Of a stretch of 27,092 bases of DNA, positions 7,679 to 14,677 are shown in pieces. A model generated the notes under the pieces. It did no database searches and was not told where the DNA came from. It saw only the letters and a list, made by a program, of their open reading frames with translations. Positions within the stretch are counted from its first letter, which is position 1. Each line of letters opens with the position of its first letter. The translations under genes were made by a program, and so were the position numbers. Source of the DNA: SW-6-46-9 sp964452185 (GTDB lineage Bacteria > Patescibacteriota > Minisyncoccia > Phycocordibacterales > SW-6-46-9); contig CAYVKO010000010.1 in NCBI GenBank assembly GCA_964452185.1, positions 1-27,092 of the forward strand, read 5' to 3'.

Positions 7679-7749
7679 AATTCCCGCCCCCGCAACACTA
7701 ATTAGCTTAGGAGGGGAGTGCTGAGGTTATAAGTAGGGCAGTAAGGGAA

Positions 7750-7777
7750 TTGACTCACTGATTATCTTTTATATAAT
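7750..7777 (+). promoter_or_regulatory. Promoter of the RHH-like gene
   Basis: TTGACT (7750-7755), 16 nt, TATAAT (7772-7777). This gives a leader of about 38 nt before the ATG at 7822, so unlike many neighbours this gene is not leaderless. No strong Shine-Dalgarno is seen. Confidence 0.65.
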
Positions 7778-7821
7778 AATTTCGCCCTTTCACAAACCAA
7801 CCAAATAATTCTGACTTCGAT

Positions 7822-8292
7822 ATGTCTGCTGACGAGAATAATCTGAATTCTGTTACTGCGTATTTTGCTAAAAGTACTATAGAGAGAATTACCTACCTTA
7901 AGAAAATGGTGAGACTGGAAAGTAAAACAACGGCAGTTGTGGGGGCGGTTGCCTTGGCTGCCTTTGTTGAGCGCCTAGAAGAAGCGGCGCGAGTCTACGT
8001 CGAAAATCCATCAGGAAGAGAAGAGATTAGTCCAACTTGGCAAACGGAAGATACCTCTCAATATACATCTCTTGTAGAGATGGGTATTGGGGACGAAATT
8101 GTAGAAGATGTAAATTATCTTCATGAAGTATCAGGTCTAGAAAACAGAGCGCAAACAATTGCTGCTGCAGTTGACTTTGCCATTGAAATTATTACAGCAT
8201 GGCAGGGAGGGTCAAGGGTTTATGTAGAGCATCCAAATGGGGAGTACAAAGCTCTCTATATTCCAAACTGGAATCCCCCTATCTTTCAGTAG
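7822..8292 (+). CDS. Tandem-duplicated RHH-like protein, hypothetical
   Basis: A 156-residue soluble protein made of two related halves, residues about 20-68 and 93-146. Each has a short N-terminal strand, two helices and the same ending: RVYVENPSG (57-65) and RVYVEHPNG (132-140). The pattern resembles the small ribbon-helix-helix-like proteins that end in a 'VxxExPxG' hairpin, here fused as an internal pair that could form a one-chain pseudo-dimer. The family assignment is tentative and DNA binding is inferred, not shown. The gene has its own promoter and is closed by a very strong terminator at 8343-8385, so it is a single-gene unit. Confidence 0.75.
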   Translation: MSADENNLNSVTAYFAKSTIERITYLKKMVRLESKTTAVVGAVALAAFVERLEEAARVYVENPSGREEISPTWQTEDTSQYTSLVEMGIGDEIVEDVNYLHEVSGLENRAQTIAAAVDFAIEIITAWQGGSRVYVEHPNGEYKALYIPNWNPPIFQ

Positions 8293-8342
8293 CAGACTTG
8301 CTGTACCTTACTTAATTTAAGAAACTTATTCTTACTACACTA

Positions 8343-8385
8343 CCGCAGACACACTTGATCAGTTCAAGTGTGTCTGCGGTTTTTT
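8343..8385 (+). terminator. Strong rho-independent terminator
   Basis: A perfect 16-bp stem (8343-8358 with 8364-8379), loop TCAGT, then six T (8380-8385). It ends the RHH-like gene. Confidence 0.92.
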
Positions 8386-8532
8386 ATGAACGTATGAACA
8401 TCAGGAACGTTATATACTCTCCACTAACTCTTTCACTTCCAATAATTCGGACACTATCCTGCTCCAATCATGTCGTACTAATGCGACAATTTTCTTCGAC
8501 AACTGCCGGAAGACGGTTTTTTTATTTTGCGG
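8386..8532. other. Intergenic stretch, no gene seen
   Basis: The convergent space between the terminator and the doxX-like stop. It holds two weak hairpins, TGTCG/CGACA near 8470-8487 and CCG/CGG near 8505-8516, the latter followed by seven T on the plus strand. Nothing coding is convincing. Confidence 0.4.
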
Positions 8533-8916
8533 CTATAGAATCGTTAGTGCGCCACCGCCTACAGTTGCAAATACTGCATTAGCAGCTAAAAGTAACAGGT
8601 CGTAGTGCCAGCCGTAGCCTTTATCTGCGTAAAACCCGGTCTCCCACACAAATATTTTCTTGTACATTGCGCCAAGCATAACACCAATAAGAAGTAGCGC
8701 GGCGATTTGGATATAAACTCCTAATATAAGTGCTATGGCGGCGGCAAGCTCAACTGCTCCCAGTATCCATGTGGTGGTTGGGGACATGCCAAGGCTTTCA
8801 GACCGCCCTTGCGGATCATTTATATGGCGGCGTCCACTACTTGCAAAAATAATTCCAACAATTACCCTCAACAAAAGCAGGGCTGAGCCGGCAAGAAATG
8901 ACAGATTAAATAACAT
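8533..8916 (-). CDS. DoxX family membrane protein
   Basis: A 127-residue protein with four hydrophobic segments, the typical size and topology of DoxX-like proteins. The N-terminal helix carries LLRVIVGIIFASSGRRH, where the family usually has R-x(3)-G-x(2)-F-x(2)-G-x(2)-K; then comes the GAVELAAAIALILG helix. Family members are thought to act with redox or thiol systems in the membrane, but function varies widely and none is assigned here. The gene stands alone on the minus strand. Confidence 0.85.
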   Translation of the reverse strand: MLFNLSFLAGSALLLLRVIVGIIFASSGRRHINDPQGRSESLGMSPTTTWILGAVELAAAIALILGVYIQIAALLLIGVMLGAMYKKIFVWETGFYADKGYGWHYDLLLLAANAVFATVGGGALTIL

Positions 8917-9039
8917 AATTAGATGTGATTACCAGTAACCACTACTTACTAGTATAGGCCATAGTGTCTCAAAACCTTTTATCATGCATTTCACTCTGCT
9001 GTTTGGAAGTCCTTGTTATGATAGATGTACAACTTTCTT

Positions 9040-10203
9040 ATGAAAAAACTTACACTGACACTTTTGGCACTTGCTGTTCTGGCGGGTGGTGTGATTTTTG
9101 CAACTGACAGTAACTTTTCTGGTAGTTCAGGTACATATACCAATGATGAAGTCGGCTTGAGTTTTGAGTATCCTGCTGACTGGGAAATTGTCAGCGATGG
9201 AGCTCTCAGTGAAAATAGATATAAAGTGTACTTGAAAAACAACGACGTTGGCGGGGAGCTAGTTTTTGAAATCAACGTTAATTTTCCCAGCCGGAGAGTG
9301 GGTGGGTTTACACTTCCAGAAGAGGAGCAGTCACAGTATCGCAAGCTTACTTTGCAGGACGGTACCAGTATTTGGCGTCCAACCGGTGAAGTCATAGACA
9401 GCACATCAACATCACGAAGGCTTTCTCGTCAGCCGCAACAAGAGGCGCTAACCTTTAAAGATCGTCATGCCTTTAGGTTCATTTTTCCTGAACTGAATCA
9501 GACGAATAATGTTGGTGAGACTTTCGACGGTGGTAGCGGTAGGTTGCAAAGAGGTTCATCAACGTTGGCAGTTGCCGGTGGTGTGCAAACTGGCAGCGGC
9601 AGTCGAACGCAAGCGGTGATGCGTGACATAGACGAAATAGTTACCTCAACATCATTCTGGGAAGGGAGTGGCGAATCTTTTGGTACATCAACACAGTCAG
9701 CCGACACCACTGACTGGCAGACGTACACGAATGAAGAATACAATCTCTCTCTTGCGTATCCGGGAGACTATCACGAGCTTAGCCAAGAACCTGTTGTGGG
9801 TAGCGAAGCCTTGATGCATCTAACGGCCAGCAGTTCCGAGGCAGTTCTGACCGCTGATGGATACAACCGATACCCTGGGCTGGATATCGAAATTTTTCCG
9901 ATGAGCGAGTATAGGTACAGTGTTCTGTCCGGAGGTGCACACAGTTATGATCCAGATCAGGATCGTTGTGTGGTAAGAGCAAATGGAGAAAGAAGCACTT
10001 ATGACTTTGATATATCTACAGACGACTGGAGCGGTTGTGAGGTTGGATCCGGTGATGCTGGTTACTCTAACAGCGGTTACTTTATTCCGTACGAGGAAGA
10101 AGAGATAATTTTTGAAGTTACTCAAACAGCTTACTTTGGAACTCGCCGCCCACTTGATTTCGACTCTTTGGTAAAAACACTCGAGATAAACGGTTCGCAG
10201 TAG
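9040..10203 (+). CDS. Exported protein with two PsbP-like domains
   Basis: A 387-residue protein starting with a clear signal peptide or anchor (MKKLTLTLLALAVLAGGVIF). Two modules begin with nearly the same words: YTNDEVGLSFEYPADWEI near residue 33 and YTNEEYNLSLAYPGDYHEL near 233. This 'YTN...(F/L)x(Y)P..W' opening is typical of PsbP/Mog1-like folds in exported bacterial proteins. Function is unknown; a cell-surface or periplasm-like location is inferred. An upstream in-frame ATG at 9025 is possible, but TATGAT (9017-9022) nearby and the clean signal peptide favour 9040. A paralogue lies at 13516-14676. Confidence 0.75.
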   Translation: MKKLTLTLLALAVLAGGVIFATDSNFSGSSGTYTNDEVGLSFEYPADWEIVSDGALSENRYKVYLKNNDVGGELVFEINVNFPSRRVGGFTLPEEEQSQYRKLTLQDGTSIWRPTGEVIDSTSTSRRLSRQPQQEALTFKDRHAFRFIFPELNQTNNVGETFDGGSGRLQRGSSTLAVAGGVQTGSGSRTQAVMRDIDEIVTSTSFWEGSGESFGTSTQSADTTDWQTYTNEEYNLSLAYPGDYHELSQEPVVGSEALMHLTASSSEAVLTADGYNRYPGLDIEIFPMSEYRYSVLSGGAHSYDPDQDRCVVRANGERSTYDFDISTDDWSGCEVGSGDAGYSNSGYFIPYEEEEIIFEVTQTAYFGTRRPLDFDSLVKTLEINGSQ

Positions 10204-10298
10204 TTGTGGTAAGCTATCAGCGCTTTTGATTGCTGGATATCGATCGTATCAAAAAGAAAGTTAGTGGTAAGAAAAGCGTTGATTAGCAGTTGAGAAAG

Positions 10299-10841
10299 AT
10301 GCGCATAGGTTTGGGTGAGAATAATTTTTTAGAAAAGTTTGTGCCAAATAGTAAAAAAGACAGTAAGCAACTAAAAAAGATATTTGAAGCGGATCAGAAA
10401 GATCGTTCGGGCGATCTGGATGACGTTGATCCATCAAAGCTAAAAGAAAGAGATGAGGTGCGGAAAGGGAAAGCGAAAGAACTTCTGGAAAAAGGAGTGG
10501 TAACAACAGGTAAAGACTACTATCATGCCGCGATGATCTTCCAGCATGGATCAGGTGTAGGTGATTTCAAGAAAGCTGTATCTTTAGCTGAAAAGTCAAT
10601 GGAGCTAGGGTATGAAAAAGCTAAGTGGTTATATGCAGCAGCTACTGACCGAAAATTGATGTTTGAAGGTAAAAAGCAGAAATTTGGTACACAGTATCAG
10701 TTTAAAGAAGCAGATCAGAAGTGGGTTTTGTACCCGGTGGATGAACAAATTAGTGATAAAACTCGCAGTAAGTACAATGTTCCTTCTTTGCAGGAAATGC
10801 GCAAGAAAATTAAAAAGAAAAACAGACAAGAAAACTCCTAG
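10299..10841 (+). CDS. DUF6624-like protein
   Basis: A 180-residue soluble protein. Its middle, from YHAAMIFQHGSGVGDFKKA through LGYEKAKWLYAAATDRKLM to GKKQKFGTQ, follows the DUF6624 pattern, in which a short Sel1/TPR-like helical stretch runs into a conserved GxxQ(K)(F/Y)GTQ segment. The function of that family is not known. The C-terminus is strongly basic (RKKIKKKNRQ). An in-frame TTG at 10290 is an alternative start. The gene converges with the TPR gene on the other strand and the two stop codons share bases in CTAG (10838-10841). Confidence 0.65.
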   Translation: MRIGLGENNFLEKFVPNSKKDSKQLKKIFEADQKDRSGDLDDVDPSKLKERDEVRKGKAKELLEKGVVTTGKDYYHAAMIFQHGSGVGDFKKAVSLAEKSMELGYEKAKWLYAAATDRKLMFEGKKQKFGTQYQFKEADQKWVLYPVDEQISDKTRSKYNVPSLQEMRKKIKKKNRQENS

Positions 10842-11521
10842 TCTTTTTTAGTTTCTTGATCTAAAGAGCCTAACAGATTCTCCATCACTTTCTTGATTGA
10901 TTTGCCAACGTCGTTATCAGGAAGTAAGGGGAGGGCTTTTTCATATGTTTTTCTAGCTTCCTTTGGTTTGTTTTCGGCACAAAGAATCGTTATCTTTTCA
11001 ATTAATAGATCGTATTTCTCTACACCTTCTTTTTTGGCTAGCTCTCTGTATGTCTCATACCATTCTCGTGCTTTTTGGATGTCACCCAAAGAAATAGCCA
11101 AATGGAACAAACGATTTGCAGCAAACGCATTCTCGTTAACCTTCCAATTTTTCTTGGCGTACTTGTATGCAGTTTCTTTATTGTTCATCAGATAGCCATG
11201 AATCTGAGCTAAGTACATGCGTGCATTTGAGGCTAGCGAGCTATCTTCTGAAACGTTTTCTAAAATATTTTCAGATAATTCTGCAGCCTTTTTTACTTGA
11301 GGATAATCATCGATGTCTTTGAGTAGGTCATGGCCTTTATCTGCTAAAGCTTTATGATAAAGACGAGAGGCTTTCCGTGCTTGCAGTGCTAGATTATCGG
11401 GGTAATCTTTCTCTATCCTGCTTATATAATCAAGCGCTTTGTCGTTCTTGCCGTTAATGGCAAAAGAGGTTATTTTATCTTCAATTTGATCTGGTAATTC
11501 TGTATTTTTGGACTCATTCAT
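10838..11521 (-). CDS. TPR-repeat protein, cytosolic
   Basis: A 227-residue, highly charged helical protein without signal or membrane segment. Helix pairs with TPR-like spacing run along its length (for example ALDYISRIEKDYPDNLALQA, then ANRLFHLAISLGDIQKAREW, then KPKEARKTYEKALPLLPDND). TPR arrays bind other proteins; no partner is visible. The start is set by TACTAT followed by exactly 6 nt and ATG at 11521, a leaderless arrangement. The frame can be read on into the N gap, but that extension is not supported. Confidence 0.8.
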   Translation of the reverse strand: MNESKNTELPDQIEDKITSFAINGKNDKALDYISRIEKDYPDNLALQARKASRLYHKALADKGHDLLKDIDDYPQVKKAAELSENILENVSEDSSLASNARMYLAQIHGYLMNNKETAYKYAKKNWKVNENAFAANRLFHLAISLGDIQKAREWYETYRELAKKEGVEKYDLLIEKITILCAENKPKEARKTYEKALPLLPDNDVGKSIKKVMENLLGSLDQETKKD

Positions 11522-11539
11522 AGTTGGATAGTAACAAAA

Positions 11540-11639
11540 NNNNNNNNNNNNNNNNNNNNNNNNNNNNNNNNNNNNNNNNNNNNNNNNNNNNNNNNNNNNN
11601 NNNNNNNNNNNNNNNNNNNNNNNNNNNNNNNNNNNNNNN
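11540..11639. other. Assembly gap (100 N)
   Basis: Exactly 100 N, the usual placeholder for a scaffold join of unknown size. The promoter regions of the two divergent neighbouring genes are partly on known sequence, but anything inside the gap is lost. Confidence 0.99.
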
Positions 11640-11700
11640 TCGCTTCTTGCTACAATGCCTGCAAGCGGTTGCTTACAAATTAAGGTTATATATAGACAAT

Positions 11701-12519
11701 ATGTCTCATGCAAAAAATGCATTTATTGCAGTATTGGTAACTGCGTTTGTGGTTGTTGGTGGAGTTTCAGTACAAGCACAAGAATCTAGCGAAGATACAT
11801 CAACAACTACCGATGATTTACGAGCTCAAATAGAATCACTACAACAGCAAGTTAACGAACTGCGTGCGCAGCTGGATGATCAAACTGAAGAAGCAGAAGA
11901 GGATGACGAGGAAGAAAACCAGGACGAAGAACAAGAAGAAGCCGACGATGAGAATGAGGAAAGACCTGATCACGCACCACCTACACCAGGTTCGCCAGCA
12001 GATGCTGATTCAGCACAGGCTTTTGCCTGCACGCAGATGCATCGAGGTGAAAGAAGCGAGACGGTGCGTCAACTACAAGAGTTTTTGTCTAACAGCGAAG
12101 ACATATATCCGGAAGGGTTAACAACTGGATACTATGGTCAGCTTACAAGCCAGGCGGTAAAGCGGTTGCATGACCGTATCGGAGTTTCTTCTGACGGAGA
12201 AACAGTTGGTCCGGCAACATTTGATAAAGTTCAGGAGTTGATTGACGAAGGAGCTGGTGATTCTGGTATTGTTCCGCCCGGTCTACTTCATGCACCCGGC
12301 ATCCAGTGTCGTCAGCAGACGTCTACTTCAAGTTCGGCAACGAGCTCAGAGGACGAAGATCAGGCTACGACTTCCGGTCTTGATGTAGAAAACTTACCGA
12401 TCAATGCCGATCTTAAAGAGCGTTTGCAAGGAGTGTTGGAGAGTGTGTTTGGAAATGATAGTAATAACCGCGGTGACAGCCAAGGAAGTTCTCAGCGTCC
12501 ATCATCAGCGGGTCAGTAG
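11701..12519 (+). CDS. Exported peptidoglycan-binding (PG_binding_1) protein
   Basis: A 272-residue protein: signal peptide (residues 1-26, ending near VSVQAQ), a coiled coil (about 38-60, LRAQIESLQQQVNELRAQL), a very acidic low-complexity linker (about 61-90), then a peptidoglycan-binding-1 domain at about 105-170. The domain shows RGERSETVRQLQEFLS, TTGYYGQLTSQAVKRLHD and the closing VGPATFDKVQELI. A Ser/Thr-rich tail follows. The domain binds cell-wall peptides or glycan, so the protein probably sits on the wall. No catalytic domain is attached. TATATA lies 8 nt before the ATG. A terminator follows at 12542. Confidence 0.85.
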   Translation: MSHAKNAFIAVLVTAFVVVGGVSVQAQESSEDTSTTTDDLRAQIESLQQQVNELRAQLDDQTEEAEEDDEEENQDEEQEEADDENEERPDHAPPTPGSPADADSAQAFACTQMHRGERSETVRQLQEFLSNSEDIYPEGLTTGYYGQLTSQAVKRLHDRIGVSSDGETVGPATFDKVQELIDEGAGDSGIVPPGLLHAPGIQCRQQTSTSSSATSSEDEDQATTSGLDVENLPINADLKERLQGVLESVFGNDSNNRGDSQGSSQRPSSAGQ

Positions 12520-12541
12520 TACCGTTTAAAACTTAAACCGC

Positions 12542-12575
12542 TATAAAAGCAGCCACAAAGAGGGCTGCTTTTATA
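12542..12575. terminator. Rho-independent terminator
   Basis: A 13-bp stem TATAAAAGCAGCC/GGCTGCTTTTATA with an 8-nt loop (ACAAAGAG). The T-rich 3' arm serves the plus strand, and the A-rich 5' arm could work the other way. Confidence 0.8.
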
Positions 12576-12606
12576 ATCGCGGAAGAACTTAAGAGGTTTA
12601 TAGTTA

Positions 12607-12635
12607 TTGAATTTGGAGCCAATTCCAGCTATAAT
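12607..12635 (+). promoter_or_regulatory. Promoter of the CAT-anticodon tRNA
   Basis: TTGAAT (12607-12612), 17 nt, TATAAT (12630-12635); the tRNA begins 19 nt later. Confidence 0.65.
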
Positions 12636-12654
12636 ATTGTTGTTAGAGAAAATC

Positions 12655-12731
12655 GTCGGGGTAGCTCAGTTGGTTAGAGCGAACGTCTCATACGCGTTAG
12701 GTCGTGGGTTCGAACCCCACCCCCGACACCA
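12655..12731 (+). tRNA. tRNA with CAT anticodon (elongator Met or Ile2)
   Basis: A complete cloverleaf: acceptor GTCGGGG/CCCCGAC, D stem GCTC/GAGC, anticodon stem AACGT/GCGTT with loop CTCATAC, T arm GTGGG-TTCGAAC-CCCAC, discriminator A and an encoded CCA (12729-12731). G1-C72 pairing excludes the initiator. Elongator Met and Ile2 (where C34 is changed to lysidine) cannot be separated with confidence by eye. Confidence 0.93.
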
Positions 12732-12792
12732 TTTCGCTTTCGCTAGGCTCAAGCTACACGGTGCAGGCACAAACTTGCTTTGACTTAGAAGA

Positions 12793-12822
12793 AAGAATTA
12801 TATAACTTATTATATAATTCTT
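12793..12822. repeat. 13-bp perfect AT-rich inverted repeat
   Basis: AAGAATTATATAA (12793-12805) and TTATATAATTCTT (12810-12822) around CTTA, between the two tRNA genes. It may end the first tRNA transcript or act as a binding site. There is no U-run after the stem. Confidence 0.6.
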
Positions 12823-12858
12823 GATTACGCCCGATAGCCGGTTTCATTTTCTGTAAAT

Positions 12859-12887
12859 TTGTAGTAATATTATATGTGCTGTACTAA
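12859..12887 (+). promoter_or_regulatory. Possible promoter of tRNA-Asp
   Basis: TTGTAG (12859-12864), 17 nt, TACTAA (12882-12887), 14 nt before the tRNA. It is a moderate match. Confidence 0.4.
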
Positions 12888-12901
12888 TAACTAGCATATT
12901 T

Positions 12902-12977
12902 GCGGGCGTGGTGTAGCGGTCAACATGCGTCCCTGTCACGGACGAGATCGCCGGTTCAAATCCGGTCGCCCGCGCCA
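12902..12977 (+). tRNA. tRNA-Asp (anticodon GTC)
   Basis: A complete cloverleaf: acceptor GCGGGCG/CGCCCGC, D stem GTGT/ACAT, anticodon stem CGTCC/GGACG with loop CTGTCAC, T arm GCCGG-TTCAAAT-CCGGT with one weak pair, discriminator G as expected for Asp, and an encoded CCA (12975-12977). Its 3' end is the apparent seed of the repeated sites that follow at 13156, 15432, 16103, 16757 and 19013. Confidence 0.96.
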
Positions 12978-13047
12978 GATAAAGGAAGGTCGGCTTCGTG
13001 CCGGCCTTTTCTTTTTCTCTTGTGAGACTAAGACCGGATTTGAACCT
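12974..13047 (+). repeat. Site 0: 74-bp repeat starting in the tRNA-Asp 3' end, copy 1
   Basis: Runs from the discriminator G and CCA of tRNA-Asp through a terminator (stem GGTCGGC/GCCGGCC, loop TTCGT, 12988-13006, then TTTTCTTTTT) to an antisense T-arm-like motif ending at 13047. The copy at 16785-16858 matches at 73 of 74 bases (T at 13030, C in the other). The hairpin is a good rho-independent terminator for tRNA-Asp. Confidence 0.95.
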
Positions 13048-13154
13048 TCGTTTCCGTGTTGGGAAGCAGCGAGTCCACCGCAGGTGGGCGAGCGTTGAAA
13101 ACCGTGGGTTTTCAAAGTCGAAGGGTCGGAAACGAAATTGTGTTCATGTGAACA
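13047..13154. other. Highly folded non-coding segment between two tRNA-Asp ends
   Basis: An outer 10-bp stem TTCGTTTCCG/CGGAAACGAA (13047-13056 with 13127-13136) encloses two hairpins: GTCCACC/GGTGGGC (13073-13079 with 13083-13089, loop GCA) and TTGAAAACC/GGTTTTCAA (13095-13103 with 13107-13115, loop GTG). A fourth palindrome TGTTCA/TGAACA follows (13141-13154). Three of the four stems are perfect and the second has one T-G pair. No frame is convincingly coding. It could be a structured RNA or a recombination substrate. Confidence 0.6.
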
Positions 13155-13155
13155 T

Positions 13156-13231
13156 TCCGGTCGCCCGCGCATCGATTTTAAGCCCTTATCTAGGGGGCTT
13201 TTATATTTGACGGTCTCGTGGAATTTGAACT
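13156..13231 (+). repeat. Site 1: tRNA-Asp 3'-end copy with terminator (type II)
   Basis: TCCGGTCGCCCGCGC (13156-13170) repeats the tRNA-Asp 3' end exactly (12961-12975). It runs into a terminator (AAGCCC.../...GGGCTT, 13180-13200, then a T-rich tail) and ends with TGGAATTTGAACT (13219-13231), which reads as a tRNA T-arm on the minus strand. The same sequence of blocks recurs at 16124-16193. Confidence 0.88.
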
Positions 13232-13236
13232 AAAGG

Positions 13237-13449
13237 TTAATCTTCTTCATTGGATAATAAATTTTGAGCCTCCTGTAACTCATCTTCTTGCACGAGAAGA
13301 TTCACACCACCTGAGGCCATGCCAACATCAGGTCGCATGCCACCAGCATCGTCAGACTGAATCTGGGAACGCACACCGTGTATTTCAAGTGTTTTCTTGC
13401 CAATTTCAGCATTAACCCGAGATTCATATTTTTTTACTATAGTAAGCAT
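13237..13449 (-). CDS. DUF2007-like small protein
   Basis: A 70-residue protein beginning MLTIVKKYESRVNAEIGKKT. The order (an N-terminal strand, a helix over residues about 10-24, then GGVNLLVQEDELQEAQNLL at the end) fits DUF2007, a small ferredoxin-like domain described as a putative signal-transducing protein. It is the only minus-strand gene of known type in the accessory array, divergent from the PsbP-like gene at 13516 with a 66-nt gap. The frame is open upstream to 13527, but the ATG at 13449 gives the family's normal length. Confidence 0.7.
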   Translation of the reverse strand: MLTIVKKYESRVNAEIGKKTLEIHGVRSQIQSDDAGGMRPDVGMASGGVNLLVQEDELQEAQNLLSNEED

Positions 13450-13503
13450 ATATTTACACGTATTGTAACAGCAAATCACCTTTATATTCCATTCTGATTT
13501 CGT

Positions 13504-13509
13504 TACGAT
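13504..13509 (+). promoter_or_regulatory. -10 box for the second PsbP-like gene
   Basis: TACGAT followed by exactly 6 nt and the ATG at 13516, giving a leaderless transcript. Confidence 0.5.
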
Positions 13510-13515
13510 AGGATT

Positions 13516-14676
13516 ATGAAAACACAAAACAAAATTCTTTTCGGTATATTCATATTGATTGGTATCGGTGTTTTAGTGTTGTTGGTAAGTGGCGAACAAA
13601 CCCTTCAAGAAGCTGACAATCAACCAACCAGCACAGCTGAAGCCACCAAGCAGTGGGCGACATCTACCAATCAAAATGAAGAACTCTCGGTGACGTACAC
13701 TAACCATCAGCACGAGTTCCAGTTTGATTATCCAGCAGATTGGCGTGTTGGAGACACGGATACTTCCGATGGCACATTTCAGCTTTTTAACTATACGGAA
13801 GATAATGGCGGTAGCGGGCATGAGTTTGCAGAAGGTAACAACAAAATTGAAATGGCAATTACCAATCGGTCACGCCCAGCCACATCATCAGTATTTGTTG
13901 AAACAGACAGAGAAGAAACAGAAGTAACCATCGATGGCACTACAGCTATCCGTACTGCATCAACGCTACAAGGTGGTTCCCAGACGCTCTCTTACACCAT
14001 TCCACTACCACAAGCGTCTAGTACATTCTTTAATATGACCGTACATGGTGACCCAGAAAATTTTGATGTGTTAGAGGAAATGGTGAACACATTTAATTTT
14101 TTGTATCACCAACCAGCCTCAAATCAAATAAAAGGCCCTGAGAGTGAGCAAGCCTCAAATGAGTTTGTTGATTTTGAGATGTACACTAATGAAGAATTTA
14201 ATTACCAAATTGCTCGCCCCAAAAAGATGGAGCGGGTAAGTCAAATGTCTGTTAAAAATGATGGCTGGAGCGGAGCAACATTTCGTACTCCAGGGCTTCG
14301 AGTGAACGCATCGCTCAGTGTAGCAGCGAGAGAGCACACATCAGGTCAGACTATAGAAGAAATACTTACTGAGGAGCAGCAAACTCTTTCCAATGTACAA
14401 CTGGCCGAGACAGCCAGTTATCAGGATGGCTCAGCAGAAGCCACGTTAGAAGGGCGAAAAGAAAACACGGATAGCGAATTACCACCTTTTAACTGGCGTA
14501 AGGTTGTTGTTTTGCACGAAGGTGTCCGCCACGATTTCACGCTCGAATACTATGACGGTACATTGTCGCAAAATTCAGTGGATAAAACATTTAGTTCGCT
14601 TGACGTGACTACTGAAGATGAACGTACGAGAGGTGCGGAATCACCAGCAGTTGGTGGCAACCAGGTAAATGGTTAG
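13516..14676 (+). CDS. Exported protein with two PsbP-like domains (paralogue)
   Basis: A 386-residue protein with an N-terminal anchor (KILFGIFILIGIGVLVLLVSG, residues 6-26) and a Thr/Gln-rich linker. A first module opens YTNHQHEFQFDYPADWRV (about 60-77) and a second opens MYTNEEFNYQIARPKKME (about 222-239). The layout matches the protein at 9040-10203, so the two are probably paralogues. It is the first large gene after the tRNA-Asp copies. Function is unknown; a surface location is inferred from the anchor. The stop codon is one nucleotide from the stop of a short minus-strand frame (14678-14758). Confidence 0.75.
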   Translation: MKTQNKILFGIFILIGIGVLVLLVSGEQTLQEADNQPTSTAEATKQWATSTNQNEELSVTYTNHQHEFQFDYPADWRVGDTDTSDGTFQLFNYTEDNGGSGHEFAEGNNKIEMAITNRSRPATSSVFVETDREETEVTIDGTTAIRTASTLQGGSQTLSYTIPLPQASSTFFNMTVHGDPENFDVLEEMVNTFNFLYHQPASNQIKGPESEQASNEFVDFEMYTNEEFNYQIARPKKMERVSQMSVKNDGWSGATFRTPGLRVNASLSVAAREHTSGQTIEEILTEEQQTLSNVQLAETASYQDGSAEATLEGRKENTDSELPPFNWRKVVVLHEGVRHDFTLEYYDGTLSQNSVDKTFSSLDVTTEDERTRGAESPAVGGNQVNG

Positions 14677-14677
14677 T

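Larger units (their letters stand above)
7331..7697 (+). mobile_element. Putative GIY-YIG insertion cassette at tRNA-fMet
   Basis: The 15-base sequence CCCGCCCCCGCAACA ends tRNA-fMet (7316-7330) and recurs at 7683-7697; the match continues 5' as AAAT/AAATT with one extra base. Between them are the inverted repeat, a 9-base partial copy (7370-7378), the hairpin and the GIY-YIG gene. A unit bounded by a duplicated tRNA 3' end is the classical footprint of integration at a tRNA. No integrase is present in the unit, so the mechanism is unknown. Confidence 0.5.

Noticed and set aside
8355..8582. A 75-residue plus-strand frame after the RHH-like gene
   Set aside because: It begins inside the terminator hairpin and overlaps the DoxX stop; no protein-like pattern.
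11524..11700. N-terminal extensions of both neighbouring genes through the N gap
   Set aside because: They run through unknown bases; both genes have good starts (-10 box at 11521 minus; signal peptide at 11701 plus).
12936..13172. A 78-residue minus-strand frame over tRNA-Asp and site 0 (with SQEKKKRPARSRPSFIW)
   Set aside because: It is made of antisense tRNA-Asp plus the terminator hairpin. The repeat at 16.8 kb gives the same words because the DNA is repeated.
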